64,000 nt of DNA. It comes from Burkholderiales bacterium (GTDB lineage: Bacteria > Pseudomonadota > Gammaproteobacteria > Burkholderiales > Burkholderiaceae_C). The position numbers were made by a program, and so were the translations under genes. Position 1 is the stretch's first letter. Each line of letters begins with the position of its first letter. The stretch spans positions 1 to 64,000 of the forward strand of contig JACRNC010000023.1 of assembly GCA_016219375.1 (NCBI GenBank), written 5' to 3'. This document shows positions 45,517-55,505 of the stretch, piece after piece. The notes beneath the pieces are model-generated. The model had not been told where the DNA came from, ran no database searches, and saw only the letters and a list, made by a program, of their open reading frames with translations.

Positions 45517-46794
45517 TCAGGCCGGCTGCATGGCCGCCAGCCGCTCGGTGGCCGGCGGGTGCGAGTAATAAAAGCGCACGTAGACCGGGTCGGGGGTCAG
45601 CGTGGAGGCGTTGTCCTCGTAGAGCTTGAGCAGCGCGCCGGCCAGGTCGCGGCCGCTGGCCTGGGCACAGGCGTAGGCATCGGCCTGGTATTCATGCCGG
45701 CGCGACAGGCTGGCAAAGACCGGCGAGACGAAGAACGCGAACACCGGGCCCGCCATGACGAACAGCAGCAGGGCCAGCGCATCGTTGGGTGCGGCCAGGT
45801 TGGGCTGCACGCCCAGGCCGGCGTAGAACCAGGCCTGGCCAGACAGCCAGCCGAGCAGCGCGAAGGCGGCCAGGCTGAGCGCGAACAGCGCGAGCATGCG
45901 CTTCATCACGTGGCGGTGGCGGAAGTGGCCCAGCTCGTGCGCGAGAACGGCCTCGACCTCGCCGGGCGACAGGGTCTTGAGCAGGGTGTCGAAGAAGACC
46001 ACGCGCTTGGCCGAGCCGAAGCCGGTGAAGTAGGCGTTGGCATGGGCCGAGCGGCGCGAGCCGTCCATCACGAACAGCCCCTTGGCCTGGAAGCCGCAGC
46101 GCTGCATCAGCGACTCCACGCGCTGCCTGAGCTGCGCATCCTGCAGCGGCTCGAAGGTGTTGAAGAGCGGCGCGATCACCGTGGGAAACAGCCACTGGAT
46201 CAGCAGCATGAAGCCGACCCAGGCGCCCCAGGCCCACAGCCACCACAGGCTGCCGGCCGCGCCCATCAGCCACAGCACCAGGGCGGCGATGGGCAGGCCC
46301 AGCACGGCGGCCAGCACCACGCCCTTGAGCAGGTCGGCCGCGAACAGGCCGGGCGTCATGCGGTTGAAGCCGTGGCGCTGCTCCAGGCCGAAGGTGTGCC
46401 AGGCGGAGAACGGCAGGTCGATCAGGCCGCCGATGAGCGCAAAGGCGCCGATCAGGCACAGCTGGTAGCCCAGCGGGCCCAGGGCCGGCAGCGTGGCGTC
46501 GCGCAACGCGGCGTTGAGCGCGTCCAGCCCGCCCAGCAGCGTCCAGCCCAGCAGCACGGCGGCCTCCACGGCCAGCATCACCACGCCGAAGCGCAGCTTG
46601 GCCAGGGTGTAGCCGGCGGCGCGCTGGTGGGCGGCCAGGCTGACCGTCTGCGCGAAGGCCGGCGGCACCGCATGGCGGTGGCGGGCCACATGCCGCGCCT
46701 GGCGGGTGGACAGCCACAGCCGGGTGAGCAGCGAGGCGACGAGCACCGCCGCGAAGACCAGCGTGAGCAACAGGGTCGGGAGGCTGGATTGCAT
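45517..46794 (-). CDS. M48 family metalloprotease (Ste24/CAAX-protease type)
   Basis: The 425-residue membrane protease has several hydrophobic helices and the zinc motif HELGH at about 286-290 in VEAVLAHELGHFRHRHV, with a later glutamate in RRHEYQADAYA as third ligand. NAYFTGFGSAKRVVFFDTLL is typical of the Ste24 group. In bacteria these degrade misfolded membrane proteins. ATG 46794 is used; an upstream start at 46872 adds an unlikely lead. It is followed by phhB and rsgA and is divergent from orn. Confidence 0.93.
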   Translation of the reverse strand: MQSSLPTLLLTLVFAAVLVASLLTRLWLSTRQARHVARHRHAVPPAFAQTVSLAAHQRAAGYTLAKLRFGVVMLAVEAAVLLGWTLLGGLDALNAALRDATLPALGPLGYQLCLIGAFALIGGLIDLPFSAWHTFGLEQRHGFNRMTPGLFAADLLKGVVLAAVLGLPIAALVLWLMGAAGSLWWLWAWGAWVGFMLLIQWLFPTVIAPLFNTFEPLQDAQLRQRVESLMQRCGFQAKGLFVMDGSRRSAHANAYFTGFGSAKRVVFFDTLLKTLSPGEVEAVLAHELGHFRHRHVMKRMLALFALSLAAFALLGWLSGQAWFYAGLGVQPNLAAPNDALALLLFVMAGPVFAFFVSPVFASLSRRHEYQADAYACAQASGRDLAGALLKLYEDNASTLTPDPVYVRFYYSHPPATERLAAMQPA

Positions 46795-46898
46795 GAGGCA
46801 GGCAGTGTAGGCCGTGGCCGACAATGCTCGGCCCGGCCGGGCGCCAAGTCCGCAATGCCCGTCCGCCTTCATCGACCCCCTTCCAGACCGCGCCTGCC

Positions 46899-47471
46899 AT
46901 GACCGACACCCCCACTCTTGCGCCCAGCGACCAGAACCTGATCTGGATCGACCTGGAGATGACGGGCCTGAAGCCCGAGAGCGACCGCATCATCGAGATC
47001 GCCGTGGTCGTCACCGACCCGCAGCTCACCGTGCGCGTGGAGGGCCCGGTGTTCGCCGTGCACCAGAGCGACGCGGTGCTCGACGGCATGGACGCCTGGA
47101 ACAAGGGCACGCACGGCAAGTCGGGCCTGACCGAGCGCGTGCGCGCCTCGACGATGAACGAGTCCGCGTGCGAGGAGCAGGTGATCGCGTTCCTGAAGAA
47201 GCACGTGCCGGCCGGCAAGTCGCCGATGTGCGGCAACAGCATCTGCCAGGACCGGCGCTTCCTGGCCAACTACATGCCCAAGCTGGAGGCCTTCTTCCAC
47301 TACCGCAACCTGGACGTCAGCACGCTCAAGGAGCTGGCCCGCCGCTGGCGGCCGGAGCTGATGGACGGCTTCAAGAAGCAGCAGGCGCACACCGCGCTGG
47401 CCGACATCCACGAGTCCATCGACGAGCTGATCTACTGGCGCGAGCACTTCCTGAAGGCGCAGGCGGCTTGA
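46899..47471 (+). CDS. orn: Oligoribonuclease
   Basis: Orn degrades 2-5 base RNA, including pGpG from cyclic-di-GMP. The 190-residue DEDDh exonuclease has [14 protein letters not shown] (Asp18, Glu20), [20 protein letters not shown], and the final [18 protein letters not shown]. It is divergent from the M48 protease gene, a pairing common in betaproteobacteria. Confidence 0.97.
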   Translation: MTDTPTLAPSDQNLIWIDLEMTGLKPESDRIIEIAVVVTDPQLTVRVEGPVFAVHQSDAVLDGMDAWNKGTHGKSGLTERVRASTMNESACEEQVIAFLKKHVPAGKSPMCGNSICQDRRFLANYMPKLEAFFHYRNLDVSTLKELARRWRPELMDGFKKQQAHTALADIHESIDELIYWREHFLKAQAA

Positions 47472-47511
47472 TGCGGCCCGCGCGGCGCGCCGGCCCGGCG
47501 GTCACTCCGCA

Positions 47512-48396
47512 TCAGCCCGGACAGGCTGCGGCCCACTGCCGCCCCAGCTCGTCCAGCAGCGCGGCCAGCGGGCCCGGCGGGGGCGACAGGCCCAGGGCGC
47601 GGGCGGCGCCGGCCACGGCCCGGGCCGGGTCGGCCAGGTCCAGCGGCTGGGCGCCGTTCTGCTTGGACAGCTTCTCGCCGTTGGCGCCCCGCACCAGCGG
47701 CGTGTGCAGGTAGGCGGGCGTGGGCAGGCCGAGCCGGCGCTGCAGCCAGATCTGGCGCGGCGTGTTGTCGGCCAGGTCCTCGCCGCGGACCACGTGCGTG
47801 ATGCCCTGGGCCGCGTCGTCCACCACCACGGCGAGCTGGTAGGCCCAGAGACCGTCGGCGCGCTTGAGGATGAAGTCGCCGACCTCGCGGCCCAGGTGCT
47901 GGCGCTGCGGGCCCAGGCGGCGGTCCTGCCAATCGATCCAGCCGGCATCGTCATCGGGCACGCGCAGGCGCCAGGCGCGCTCTGGCCGGCCGCGCAGGCC
48001 GCCGTGCTCGGGGCGGCAGGTGCCGGGGTAGACCCGCTCGGCATGGCGCAGCAGCGGGCGGCCCTGCTCGGCCAGCGCGCGCTCGATGTCGGCGCGCGTG
48101 CAGGCGCAGGGATAGGCCGCGCCGGCGGCCACCAGCCGGTCGAGCGCGGCCTGGTAGAGCGCGCCGCGCCGGCTCTGCCACACCGGCGTCTCGTCCGGCA
48201 CGAGGCCGCAGCGGGCGAGCTGGTCCAGGATGAGCCGATCCGCGCCGGGCACGCAGCGCGGGCCGTCCACGTCCTCGATGCGCACCAGCCAGCGGCCGCC
48301 GTGGGCGCCGGCGTCCAGCCAGCTGGCCAGGGCGGCGACCAGCGAGCCGGCATGCAGCAGGCCCGTGGGCGAGGGGGCGAAGCGGCCGATGTACAT
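47512..48396 (-). CDS. gluQ: Glutamyl-Q tRNA(Asp) synthetase
   Basis: GluQRS puts glutamate on queuosine-34 of tRNA-Asp. The 294-residue protein is a truncated GluRS: the class-I motif is in [20 protein letters not shown] and the second in [11 protein letters not shown], with no anticodon-binding domain. Zinc ligands of the family are suggested by CACTRAD and the later CRPEH. It is convergent with orn and follows the LysR gene by 12 bases. Confidence 0.95.
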   Translation of the reverse strand: MYIGRFAPSPTGLLHAGSLVAALASWLDAGAHGGRWLVRIEDVDGPRCVPGADRLILDQLARCGLVPDETPVWQSRRGALYQAALDRLVAAGAAYPCACTRADIERALAEQGRPLLRHAERVYPGTCRPEHGGLRGRPERAWRLRVPDDDAGWIDWQDRRLGPQRQHLGREVGDFILKRADGLWAYQLAVVVDDAAQGITHVVRGEDLADNTPRQIWLQRRLGLPTPAYLHTPLVRGANGEKLSKQNGAQPLDLADPARAVAGAARALGLSPPPGPLAALLDELGRQWAAACPG

Positions 48397-48408
48397 CGCA
48401 GCGGTGCG

Positions 48409-49515
48409 CTAGAGCACCAGGCCCTCGTGCTGCTCCAGCAGCGCCCGGCGGGTGGCCGGGCGCTCCAGCTGCTGCAGCCACCAGTCCAGCGCCAGGCCGC
48501 GCTGCGGGCCGGCCTGGCGCCACACGTAGTGCAGCGTGGCCACGCGCGGCGGCTGGTCCACCGGCAGCTGCACCAGCCGGCCGGCCTGCACCTGGCGGCG
48601 CACCAGCGGCTCGGGCAGGAAGCCGCAGCCCAGGCCGCGCATCAGCGCCTCGAGCTTGGCGGCCATCGATGGCAGCGTGAGCACGTCCTGCCCGGGCAGC
48701 ACGCCCACCGTCACCGGCTGCACCGAGCGCGCGGTGTCGGCCACGGCGACCACGCGGTGCCCGGCCAGCGTGGCGGGTGACAGCGGCTGCGGCGCCCGCA
48801 CGAGCGCGTGGTGCGGCGCCACCACCAGCACGAAGCCCAGCTCGCCCAGCGGCGCGGACTGCAGGTCGGCCGACGGGCTGCTGCCCAGCCGGTCGCCGGG
48901 CACGCCGATGGCGATGTCGGCCTGGCCGGAGACCACCGCCTCCCAGGTGCCCGACAGCACCTCGCTGAGCAGCTTGAGCCGCGTCGGCGGGCCGGCATCG
49001 GCGCCGGCGCCCGGGGGCGCATGGACAGGCGGGCGCGTGGGCACGGTGCCCGGGGCCGGGGCAGCAGCCGCGGGGTGGCCGGCGCGCCCGCCGCGCGCGG
49101 CCCGCGCCGGACGGCCGGCGGCGCGGCCCTCGTCGAGCGCGGGCGACAGCTCGTAGAAGGCGCCGATCAGGTCGAACAGCGCGCGCGGGGCGATGGCGTT
49201 GTCCACGGCCACCGTCAGCTGCGTCTCCCAGCCCAGGGCGACGCGGCGTACCCGGTTGGCCACCGCGTCCATCTGGCACAGCAGGCGGCGGCCTTCGCGC
49301 AGCAGCTCCTCGCCGGCGGCGGTGAGCTGGGCCTGGCGCGAGCGGCGGTCGAAGAGCAGCACGTCCAGCGCCTCCTCCAGCTGGCGCACGTTGTAGGTCA
49401 GGGCGGAGGGCACCTTGCCCAGCTCGCGGGCCGCGGCGGCAAAGCTGCCGGTGCGGGCGATGGTGTCCATCATGGCCAGGGCGTCGGGCGTCAGGACATT
49501 GCGGCGGTCGGTCAT
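48409..49515 (-). CDS. LysR-type regulator with low-complexity insertion
   Basis: The 368-residue protein has a typical LysR winged helix (about 8-66: MMDTIARTGSFAAAARELGK then VPSALTYNVRQLEEALDVLLF). The effector domain starts normally (TQLTVAVDNAIAPRALFDLI) but is split at about 128-178 by an Ala/Pro/Gly/Arg-rich stretch of about 50 residues, after which it resumes at RLKLLSEVLSGTWEAVVSGQ. The usual length is about 300. It is divergent from the pirin gene, so control of pirin and the FMN reductase is likely; YhaJ-like quinone regulators have similar neighbours. Confidence 0.87.
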   Translation of the reverse strand: MTDRRNVLTPDALAMMDTIARTGSFAAAARELGKVPSALTYNVRQLEEALDVLLFDRRSRQAQLTAAGEELLREGRRLLCQMDAVANRVRRVALGWETQLTVAVDNAIAPRALFDLIGAFYELSPALDEGRAAGRPARAARGGRAGHPAAAAPAPGTVPTRPPVHAPPGAGADAGPPTRLKLLSEVLSGTWEAVVSGQADIAIGVPGDRLGSSPSADLQSAPLGELGFVLVVAPHHALVRAPQPLSPATLAGHRVVAVADTARSVQPVTVGVLPGQDVLTLPSMAAKLEALMRGLGCGFLPEPLVRRQVQAGRLVQLPVDQPPRVATLHYVWRQAGPQRGLALDWWLQQLERPATRRALLEQHEGLVL

Positions 49516-49671
49516 GGAGGCAGGTCTCGGTGCGCGTCCCGGCAGGCACGCTTCAAACCGATTGAATGATGCCATCAGGCCGCGCATGCCCATCGGCCGG
49601 CCCGGGTACCTAGAGTGCCTGTCATGGCAGCGCGGCCCTTTGCCGCGGCCGCAACCCAGGAGTGTTCCGCC

Positions 49672-50415
<744 letters not shown>

Positions 50416-50510
50416 GCCGGCCCGTCATCCACCCGCTGCATCCACCCGCCCCGGCCAGCAAGGCCAGACGGGTTTCCCGTCCCTGACCTGACTCATCCAC
50501 TGGACCCGAC

Positions 50511-51110
50511 ATGACCACACCCATCCGCATCCTTGCCCTGTCCGGCAGCTCGCGCACCGGCTCGCACAACCGCCGCCTGGTGCGCGCCGCCGCGGCGCAT
50601 GCCGCCACGCTGGGCGCCGAGATCGTCGAGCTGGACCTGCGCGAGCTGAACCTGCCGCTGATCGACGAGGACCTGGAGCGCGAGCAGGGCGTGCCGGCCG
50701 GCGCCTTCGAGCTGCGCCGCGTGCTGGCTGGCGTGGACGGCGTGCTGCTGGCCAGCCCCGAGTACAACGCGCTGCCGCCGCCGCTGCTGCTCAATGCGCT
50801 GGACTGGCTGTCGCGTGTGCCGGCCGGCGACGGCCTGCCCTCGGGCATGGGCAGCGTAGGCGGCAAGCCGGTGGGCCTGATGGGTGCGTCGCCGGGGGGC
50901 TACGGCGGCATCCGCATGATGCCGGTGCTGCGCTTCTTCCTGGCCACCAACTTCGCGATGCACGTGGTGCCCGAGACGCTGTCGCTGGGCTTTGCCGCCG
51001 ACGCTTTCGAGAGCGACGCCAAGCTCAAGGCCGAGCCGATGCAGCAGATGCTGGAGCGCGTGGCCGCCTCGGTGGTGCGCACGGCGCGGGCGTTCAAGAC
51101 GGCCGGCTGA
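50511..51110 (+). CDS. NADPH-dependent FMN reductase
   Basis: The 199-residue flavodoxin-like protein has the FMN phosphate loop LSGSSRTGSHNRRLVRAA at the N-terminus and ASPEYNALPPPLLLNALDW, the hallmark of the ChrR/azoreductase-type group, plus GKPVGLMGASPGG. It probably reduces quinones or other electrophiles. It likely shares control with the pirin gene upstream. Confidence 0.93.
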   Translation: MTTPIRILALSGSSRTGSHNRRLVRAAAAHAATLGAEIVELDLRELNLPLIDEDLEREQGVPAGAFELRRVLAGVDGVLLASPEYNALPPPLLLNALDWLSRVPAGDGLPSGMGSVGGKPVGLMGASPGGYGGIRMMPVLRFFLATNFAMHVVPETLSLGFAADAFESDAKLKAEPMQQMLERVAASVVRTARAFKTAG

Positions 51111-51147
51111 GACGGTGTGAGCTGGGCGCGGCCCGCGGTGCCCGGGT

Positions 51148-51186
51148 CGCAGGCCTGAAGCGCAGGCCTGAAGCGCAGGCCTGAAG
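51148..51186. repeat. Three tandem copies of a 13-base unit
   Basis: CGCAGGCCTGAAG is repeated three times without mismatch, just after the FMN reductase stop. The last copy is part of one arm of a following hairpin. Confidence 0.9.
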
Positions 51187-51227
51187 CGCCGGCTCCAGGG
51201 GTCGGCTGCAAGGCGCCGGCTTCAGGC
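51179..51227. terminator. Terminator-like hairpin between convergent genes
   Basis: GCCTGAAGC-G-CCGG (51179-51192) pairs with CCGGCTTCAGGC (51216-51227), one base bulged. It separates the FMN reductase gene from the convergent amidohydrolase gene. No strong T run is seen. Confidence 0.5.
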
Positions 51228-51234
51228 TCTGCCT

Positions 51235-52539
51235 TCAAGGCGCCAGCCAGTCCTCGGGCCGCGAGGCCAGCCAGTCCACCGGCCCGCTGCGCCCCGGCAG
51301 ATCGAGCGTGGCCACCGCCGCCGGCGTGCGGGCGACGACCCGCCCGCGGCGGATGACGGCCAGCCGCGTGGCCCGCAGGCGGATCGCCTCCACCGGGTCG
51401 CGCGCCTGCAGCAGCACCAGGTCGGCCTGGCAGCCCGGCGCGATGCCGTAGCCCTCCAGCCCCAGGATGCGGGCCGGCGTGGCGGTGACCGCCTCGAAGC
51501 ACTGGCGCATGGCCGCATGGCCGGTCATCTGCGCCACGTGCAGGCCCATGTGGGCCACCTCCAGCATGTCGCCCGAGCCCAGCGGGTACCACGGGTCCAT
51601 CACGCAGTCGTGGCCGAAGGCCACGTCCACGCCGGCGGCCAGCAGCTCGGGCACGCGGGTCATGCCGCGGCGCTTGGGATAGCTGTCGTGGCGGCCCTGC
51701 AGCGTGATGTTGATCAGCGGGTTGGCGATCGCGGCCACGCCGGCCTCGCGGATCAGCGGGATCAGCTTGCTGACGTAGTAGTTGTCCATGCTGTGCATGG
51801 AGGTCAGGTGCGAGCCGGCCACGCGCCCGCCCAGGCCCAGGCGCTGGGTATGGAAAGCCAGGGTTTCGATGTGGCGTGACAGCGGGTCGTCCGTCTCGTC
51901 GCAGTGCATGTCGACGCGCAGGCCGCGCTCGGCCGCCAGCTCGCAGAGGATGCGCACCGACTCCGCACCCTGCTCCATCGTGCGCTCGAAGTGCGGGATG
52001 CCGCCGACCACGTCCACGCCCAGGTCCAGCGCACGCTTGAGGTTGGCCAGCGCGCCGGGTGAGCGCAGCACGCCGTCCTGCGGGAAGGCGACGAGCTGCA
52101 GGTCGAGGTAAGGCCGCACACGCTCCTTGACATGCAGCAGCGCCTCCACGGCCAGCAGCCGGGGGTCGCACACGTCCACATGGCTGCGCACGGCCAGCAG
52201 GCCGCGGGCCACGGCCCAGTCGCAATAGCGCAGCGCGCGCTCCACCAGCGTGTCCTGCGTGAGCTGCGGCTTGAGCTCGCCCCACAGCGCGATGCCCTCC
52301 AGCAGCGTGCCGCTGGCATTGACCCGCGGCTGGCCCCAGGTCAGCGAGGAGTCCATGTGGAAGTGCGCATCGACGAACGGCGGGCTGACCAGGTGGCCGT
52401 CGCAGGCCAGCTCCTGCGCGGCGGCGGCCGGGATCTGCGGCTCGACCGCCTGGATGCGGCCGTCGACGATGGCGATGTCGGCACGCCGGCCGTCGGGCAG
52501 CGCGGCGTCGCGCAGGAGGAGGTCGTAGCGGGTGTCCAT
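51235..52539 (-). CDS. Amidohydrolase of the cytosine deaminase type
   Basis: The 434-residue protein is a metal-dependent amidohydrolase close to cytosine deaminase CodA. The metal site HFHMDSSLTWG (HxH-like) is near residues 60-70, with VRSHVDVCDPRLLAVEALL, RVDMHCDETDDPLSRHIET, SHLTSMHSMDNYYVSKLIPL and VAFGHDCVMDPWYPLGSGDM matching CodA closely. It would turn cytosine, or a related ring such as isoguanine or creatinine, to the oxo product. The DUF1688 gene lies upstream on the same strand, about 235 bases away. Confidence 0.88.
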   Translation of the reverse strand: MDTRYDLLLRDAALPDGRRADIAIVDGRIQAVEPQIPAAAAQELACDGHLVSPPFVDAHFHMDSSLTWGQPRVNASGTLLEGIALWGELKPQLTQDTLVERALRYCDWAVARGLLAVRSHVDVCDPRLLAVEALLHVKERVRPYLDLQLVAFPQDGVLRSPGALANLKRALDLGVDVVGGIPHFERTMEQGAESVRILCELAAERGLRVDMHCDETDDPLSRHIETLAFHTQRLGLGGRVAGSHLTSMHSMDNYYVSKLIPLIREAGVAAIANPLINITLQGRHDSYPKRRGMTRVPELLAAGVDVAFGHDCVMDPWYPLGSGDMLEVAHMGLHVAQMTGHAAMRQCFEAVTATPARILGLEGYGIAPGCQADLVLLQARDPVEAIRLRATRLAVIRRGRVVARTPAAVATLDLPGRSGPVDWLASRPEDWLAP

Positions 52540-52774
52540 GCGGGGCGGATGAGCTGGGCCGGGACGGTGTGGAGGTGCCGAGGAGGTGGTGAGGAGATGG
52601 CTCTAGGACCGGGTATCGCCGCGTCAGCCGGCGGGCGGCGCGGGGCGCGGCGGGCCTGGCGGCGAGGGGATCGGGGGCGGGGTGATCGCGGGTGGGTGGT
52701 AGCGGACGGGCTGGTAGCGGACGGAGCGGGGCGTCGGTGGCAAGGGCTGTCGCGGTTCGGGGCGCCGCCGGGGC

Positions 52775-54220
52775 TCAGCCCAGCAGGCCGGCGGCGTCCG
52801 GCAGCCAGGCGGGTGCGGCGTCGGGGCGCCGGTGGGCGGCGTCCTCGCGGGCCAGGCGGCGCAGCAGGCCGTGCAGCGCACCGGGTGCGCTGGCGCGGGG
52901 CGGCGTGTCGTGCTGGGCCAGCAGGGCATGCGCCATCTGCTCGATCGCCGCACCGGTGGCGGCCCGCCATTCCACCACCGGCAGCGCGTCCAGCCTCGGG
53001 CGCTGCGCCAGCAGATGCGGCTGGCGCGGGCACAGCACGCCGGCATCCAGCAGCCAGCCGCCCAGGCGCCAGCCGGCCGCAGCAGGCGCCGCTCCCAGGC
53101 CGTGCAGCGTCAGGCCGGCATCGCGCAGCGGCTCCAACAGGCCCAGCGCCAGCCCTTGCGCCAGGCCGTGCAGCGGCACCAGGCCACCCGGCGCATGCGG
53201 GTGGGCCCAGCAGTCGCCCAGCGGCTGGCCGCTCAGCGACAGCCGGCCGGGTGCCAGGTCGTTGAGCGGCACCAGCAGCAGGGCTAGCAGGTCGTCGGCC
53301 GCCAGCGCGCCGGCGGGCATGCCGGCTTGCGCGGCCGCGTGTCGGCCCGTGTGCATGCCAGCCTGCATGGCCGCATGCATGCCAGCCTGCATGGCCGTAT
53401 GCACGCTGGTCTGCGCGCCTGCCGGCACGCCGCCGTGGGCGCGCTCCAGGCAGGCGTCCAGCAGGTGGCCCAGGCGCAGCCTGCCCTCGCCCTCGGGGGC
53501 GGCGAACAGCGCCGGATGCGCCTGGGCCACCCTGCCCAGCCGGCGCAGCCGTTCGGCGCGGCGCTCCAGCGCGGGCAGCGGCCGGCCTTCGTGCGGCGGG
53601 AAGGCGGCGGCCAGCGTCTCGGCGGTGATCGCGGCCAGCGCGTCGGCATCGGCGCGCAGCGGGTGGTGCGGCTGGGCCGAGCATGCGCCGCTGGCAAAGA
53701 AGCGCAGCGCGGCCACGGCCAGGGCATCGCTGCCGGCCAGCTCCTGGCCGCTGGCCCGGTCGCGGTAGCGCCAGCCGGGCGCGGCATCGCAGGCCAGCAG
53801 CGCGGTCACCAGCAGCAGGTCGATGCGCGTGCGGGCGCGCTCCTCGCAGTGGTGGTCGGCCAGCGCGCCGGGGGCCAGCCCTTCGGCCCAGGCCAGCTCG
53901 CCCCAGCGGTCCACCTCGCCACAGGCATAGCGCGGCCAGGGCGGCTGGCGCGGCGGGGCGGCATCGGCGCGGCGCAGCACATCGGCTGCGCGCTGCAGCA
54001 GCGCGTCGAAGGCCGCGCCATCCCAGCTGAAGTGCGGCGACTCGCCGGCCTGGATGCGTGCCAGCAGCGGCGCCGCATGGCGCTGCACCGCCGAGAGCGT
54101 CAACAGCGGCCGCGCACGGTGGGCCGCATCCAGACCGCCGGGCGGCCAGGGCGCCGGTGACGCAGCTGTGGCCACAGGGGCAGAGCCGGCTAGGCCGGAC
54201 GGGGCCAGGCTGGGGGGCAT
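52775..54220 (-). CDS. DUF1688 / URC4-type protein (uracil catabolism family)
   Basis: The 481-residue protein matches the DUF1688 family, known from yeast URC4/URG3 in uracil breakdown. Visible blocks are SPHFSWDGAAFDAL, YACGEVDRWGELAW, ARTRIDLLLVTALLACDAAP, WRYRD, LAVAALRFFASG, VPLNDLAPGRLSLSGQPLGD-like, and DALPVVEWRAATGAAIEQMA. The reaction is not established. An insertion at about residues 262-306 holds MQAGMHAA repeats. ATG 54220 is used. The cytosine-deaminase-like gene downstream fits a pyrimidine link. Confidence 0.85.
   Translation of the reverse strand: MPPSLAPSGLAGSAPVATAASPAPWPPGGLDAAHRARPLLTLSAVQRHAAPLLARIQAGESPHFSWDGAAFDALLQRAADVLRRADAAPPRQPPWPRYACGEVDRWGELAWAEGLAPGALADHHCEERARTRIDLLLVTALLACDAAPGWRYRDRASGQELAGSDALAVAALRFFASGACSAQPHHPLRADADALAAITAETLAAAFPPHEGRPLPALERRAERLRRLGRVAQAHPALFAAPEGEGRLRLGHLLDACLERAHGGVPAGAQTSVHTAMQAGMHAAMQAGMHTGRHAAAQAGMPAGALAADDLLALLLVPLNDLAPGRLSLSGQPLGDCWAHPHAPGGLVPLHGLAQGLALGLLEPLRDAGLTLHGLGAAPAAAGWRLGGWLLDAGVLCPRQPHLLAQRPRLDALPVVEWRAATGAAIEQMAHALLAQHDTPPRASAPGALHGLLRRLAREDAAHRRPDAAPAWLPDAAGLLG
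53353..53400. repeat. Two 24-base tandem repeats inside the DUF1688 gene
   Basis: Copies at 53353-53376 and 53377-53400 differ at one base. Each codes for MQAGMHxx on the minus strand. The repeat is in frame, so its number could vary without breaking the gene. Confidence 0.9.
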
Positions 54221-54436
54221 GAGCGCTCCTCGGGCAGCGCCGGTGCCGGGCACCGGCTCGGCGAGGGAGCAGCAAGTCGAGTGCCAGGCCGGGGCGGGAG
54301 GTTGCCGCCCGCAGCACGCAGCACGCAGCACGCGGCCCGTGATCCGTGGCTCGTGGCTCGTGGCTCGTCATGGTGACGGTGGCGGTCGGGCAGCCACCCG
54401 CGCGACCCAGCCCCGACGGGCCGCCCGGCCGCGCCC

Positions 54437-55480
54437 CTATCGCCGCCCTGCGCCGATGCCGCCTTGCTGCGGCGCCGTCGCGTCCGGCCGGGCACCGCGG
54501 CGCGGCGCAGCGGGCAGCGGCGCGGGCGGCAGCTGCAGGAAGTCGCGCACCGGCACCAGGGTGCGCTGCGGGTCTTCCTCCTGCGGGATGTGGCCCAGGT
54601 CATCGAAGACCACCAGCCGGCTGCCGGCGATGTCGTGCTGGAAGCGCTGGGCATGCTCCACCGGGGTGAGCCGGTCCTGCGCGCCCCAGAGGATCAGCGT
54701 GGGCACCCGCACCTTGGCGATGCGCTCGGCATGCGCGCCGGTCTCGGCCTGCTCGAAGCGCTGGCGCAGCGCGCGGCGGTTGCCCACGCGCAGGTTGAGC
54801 TGGAAGTAGCGGTCGATCATCTCCGGCGTCACGCGCGCCGGGTCGCCCATCACGCTGCGCACGCTGGCCTCGATCAGCGAGCGCGGCAGCAGCCGGTCGG
54901 TGAACCACTGCGTGGCCGGCACGCCCGCCAGCCGGAAGGCCAGCGGCACCGACAGCGGCGACACCGGATAGCCGTTGGGATCGACCAGGATCAGCGCGGT
55001 GATGCGCCGCGGCGCCACCAGCGCGGTCTGCCAGGCGATCTCGCCGCCCAGCGCATTGCCGCCCAGCACCGCGCGCGGCACCTGCAGCGCATCGAGCAGC
55101 TGCAGCACGAAGCGGCTGTAGGCCTCGATGCGGTAGTCGCCCTGGGGCGACGGCCCGGTCAGGCCGAAGCCCGGCAGGTCCACGGTGATGACGCGGCGCT
55201 CGCCCTGCAGCCCGGCCACCCAGCCCTCCCAGGTGTGCAGGCTGGCCGACAGGCCATGCAGCAGCACGATGGGCTCGGGGTCGTCCCGCGGGCCGACGTC
55301 GCGCACATGCACCTGCATGCCGCCCAGCTCGATGAAGGTGGACGGCGGCGGCGCCCAGCGCGCGGCCAGCTCGCCGATCTGCCGGTCCGGCTCCCAGGTC
55401 AGCCACACGGCCAGCCCGGCGCCCGCCGCGGCCAGCAGCGCGAGCACGAAGAGCCGCTTGATCCAGCGCAGTCCGGGCAT
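54437..55480 (-). CDS. Membrane-anchored alpha/beta hydrolase lacking the nucleophile Ser
   Basis: The 347-residue protein starts with a membrane helix (about 8-28) and continues as an alpha/beta hydrolase: VLLHGLSASLHTWEGWV holds the oxyanion side, [19 protein letters not shown] follows. The nucleophile elbow reads G-N-A-L-G (141-145), with Ala where Ser is expected. The acid (LILWGAQDRLTPVEHA) and histidine (DDLGHIPQEEDP) are kept. It ends the esterase/SDR run and resembles the hydrolase at 61274-62293. Confidence 0.88.
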   Translation of the reverse strand: MPGLRWIKRLFVLALLAAAGAGLAVWLTWEPDRQIGELAARWAPPPSTFIELGGMQVHVRDVGPRDDPEPIVLLHGLSASLHTWEGWVAGLQGERRVITVDLPGFGLTGPSPQGDYRIEAYSRFVLQLLDALQVPRAVLGGNALGGEIAWQTALVAPRRITALILVDPNGYPVSPLSVPLAFRLAGVPATQWFTDRLLPRSLIEASVRSVMGDPARVTPEMIDRYFQLNLRVGNRRALRQRFEQAETGAHAERIAKVRVPTLILWGAQDRLTPVEHAQRFQHDIAGSRLVVFDDLGHIPQEEDPQRTLVPVRDFLQLPPAPLPAAPRRGARPDATAPQQGGIGAGRR

Positions 55481-55505
55481 GGTCAGCAGGTCTTGGCCGG
55501 GCCGC

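Noticed and set aside
53327-53400. Repeats near 53.35 kb as a CRISPR-like array
   Set aside because: Only two adjacent copies without spacers, in frame within a gene; it is a coding tandem repeat.
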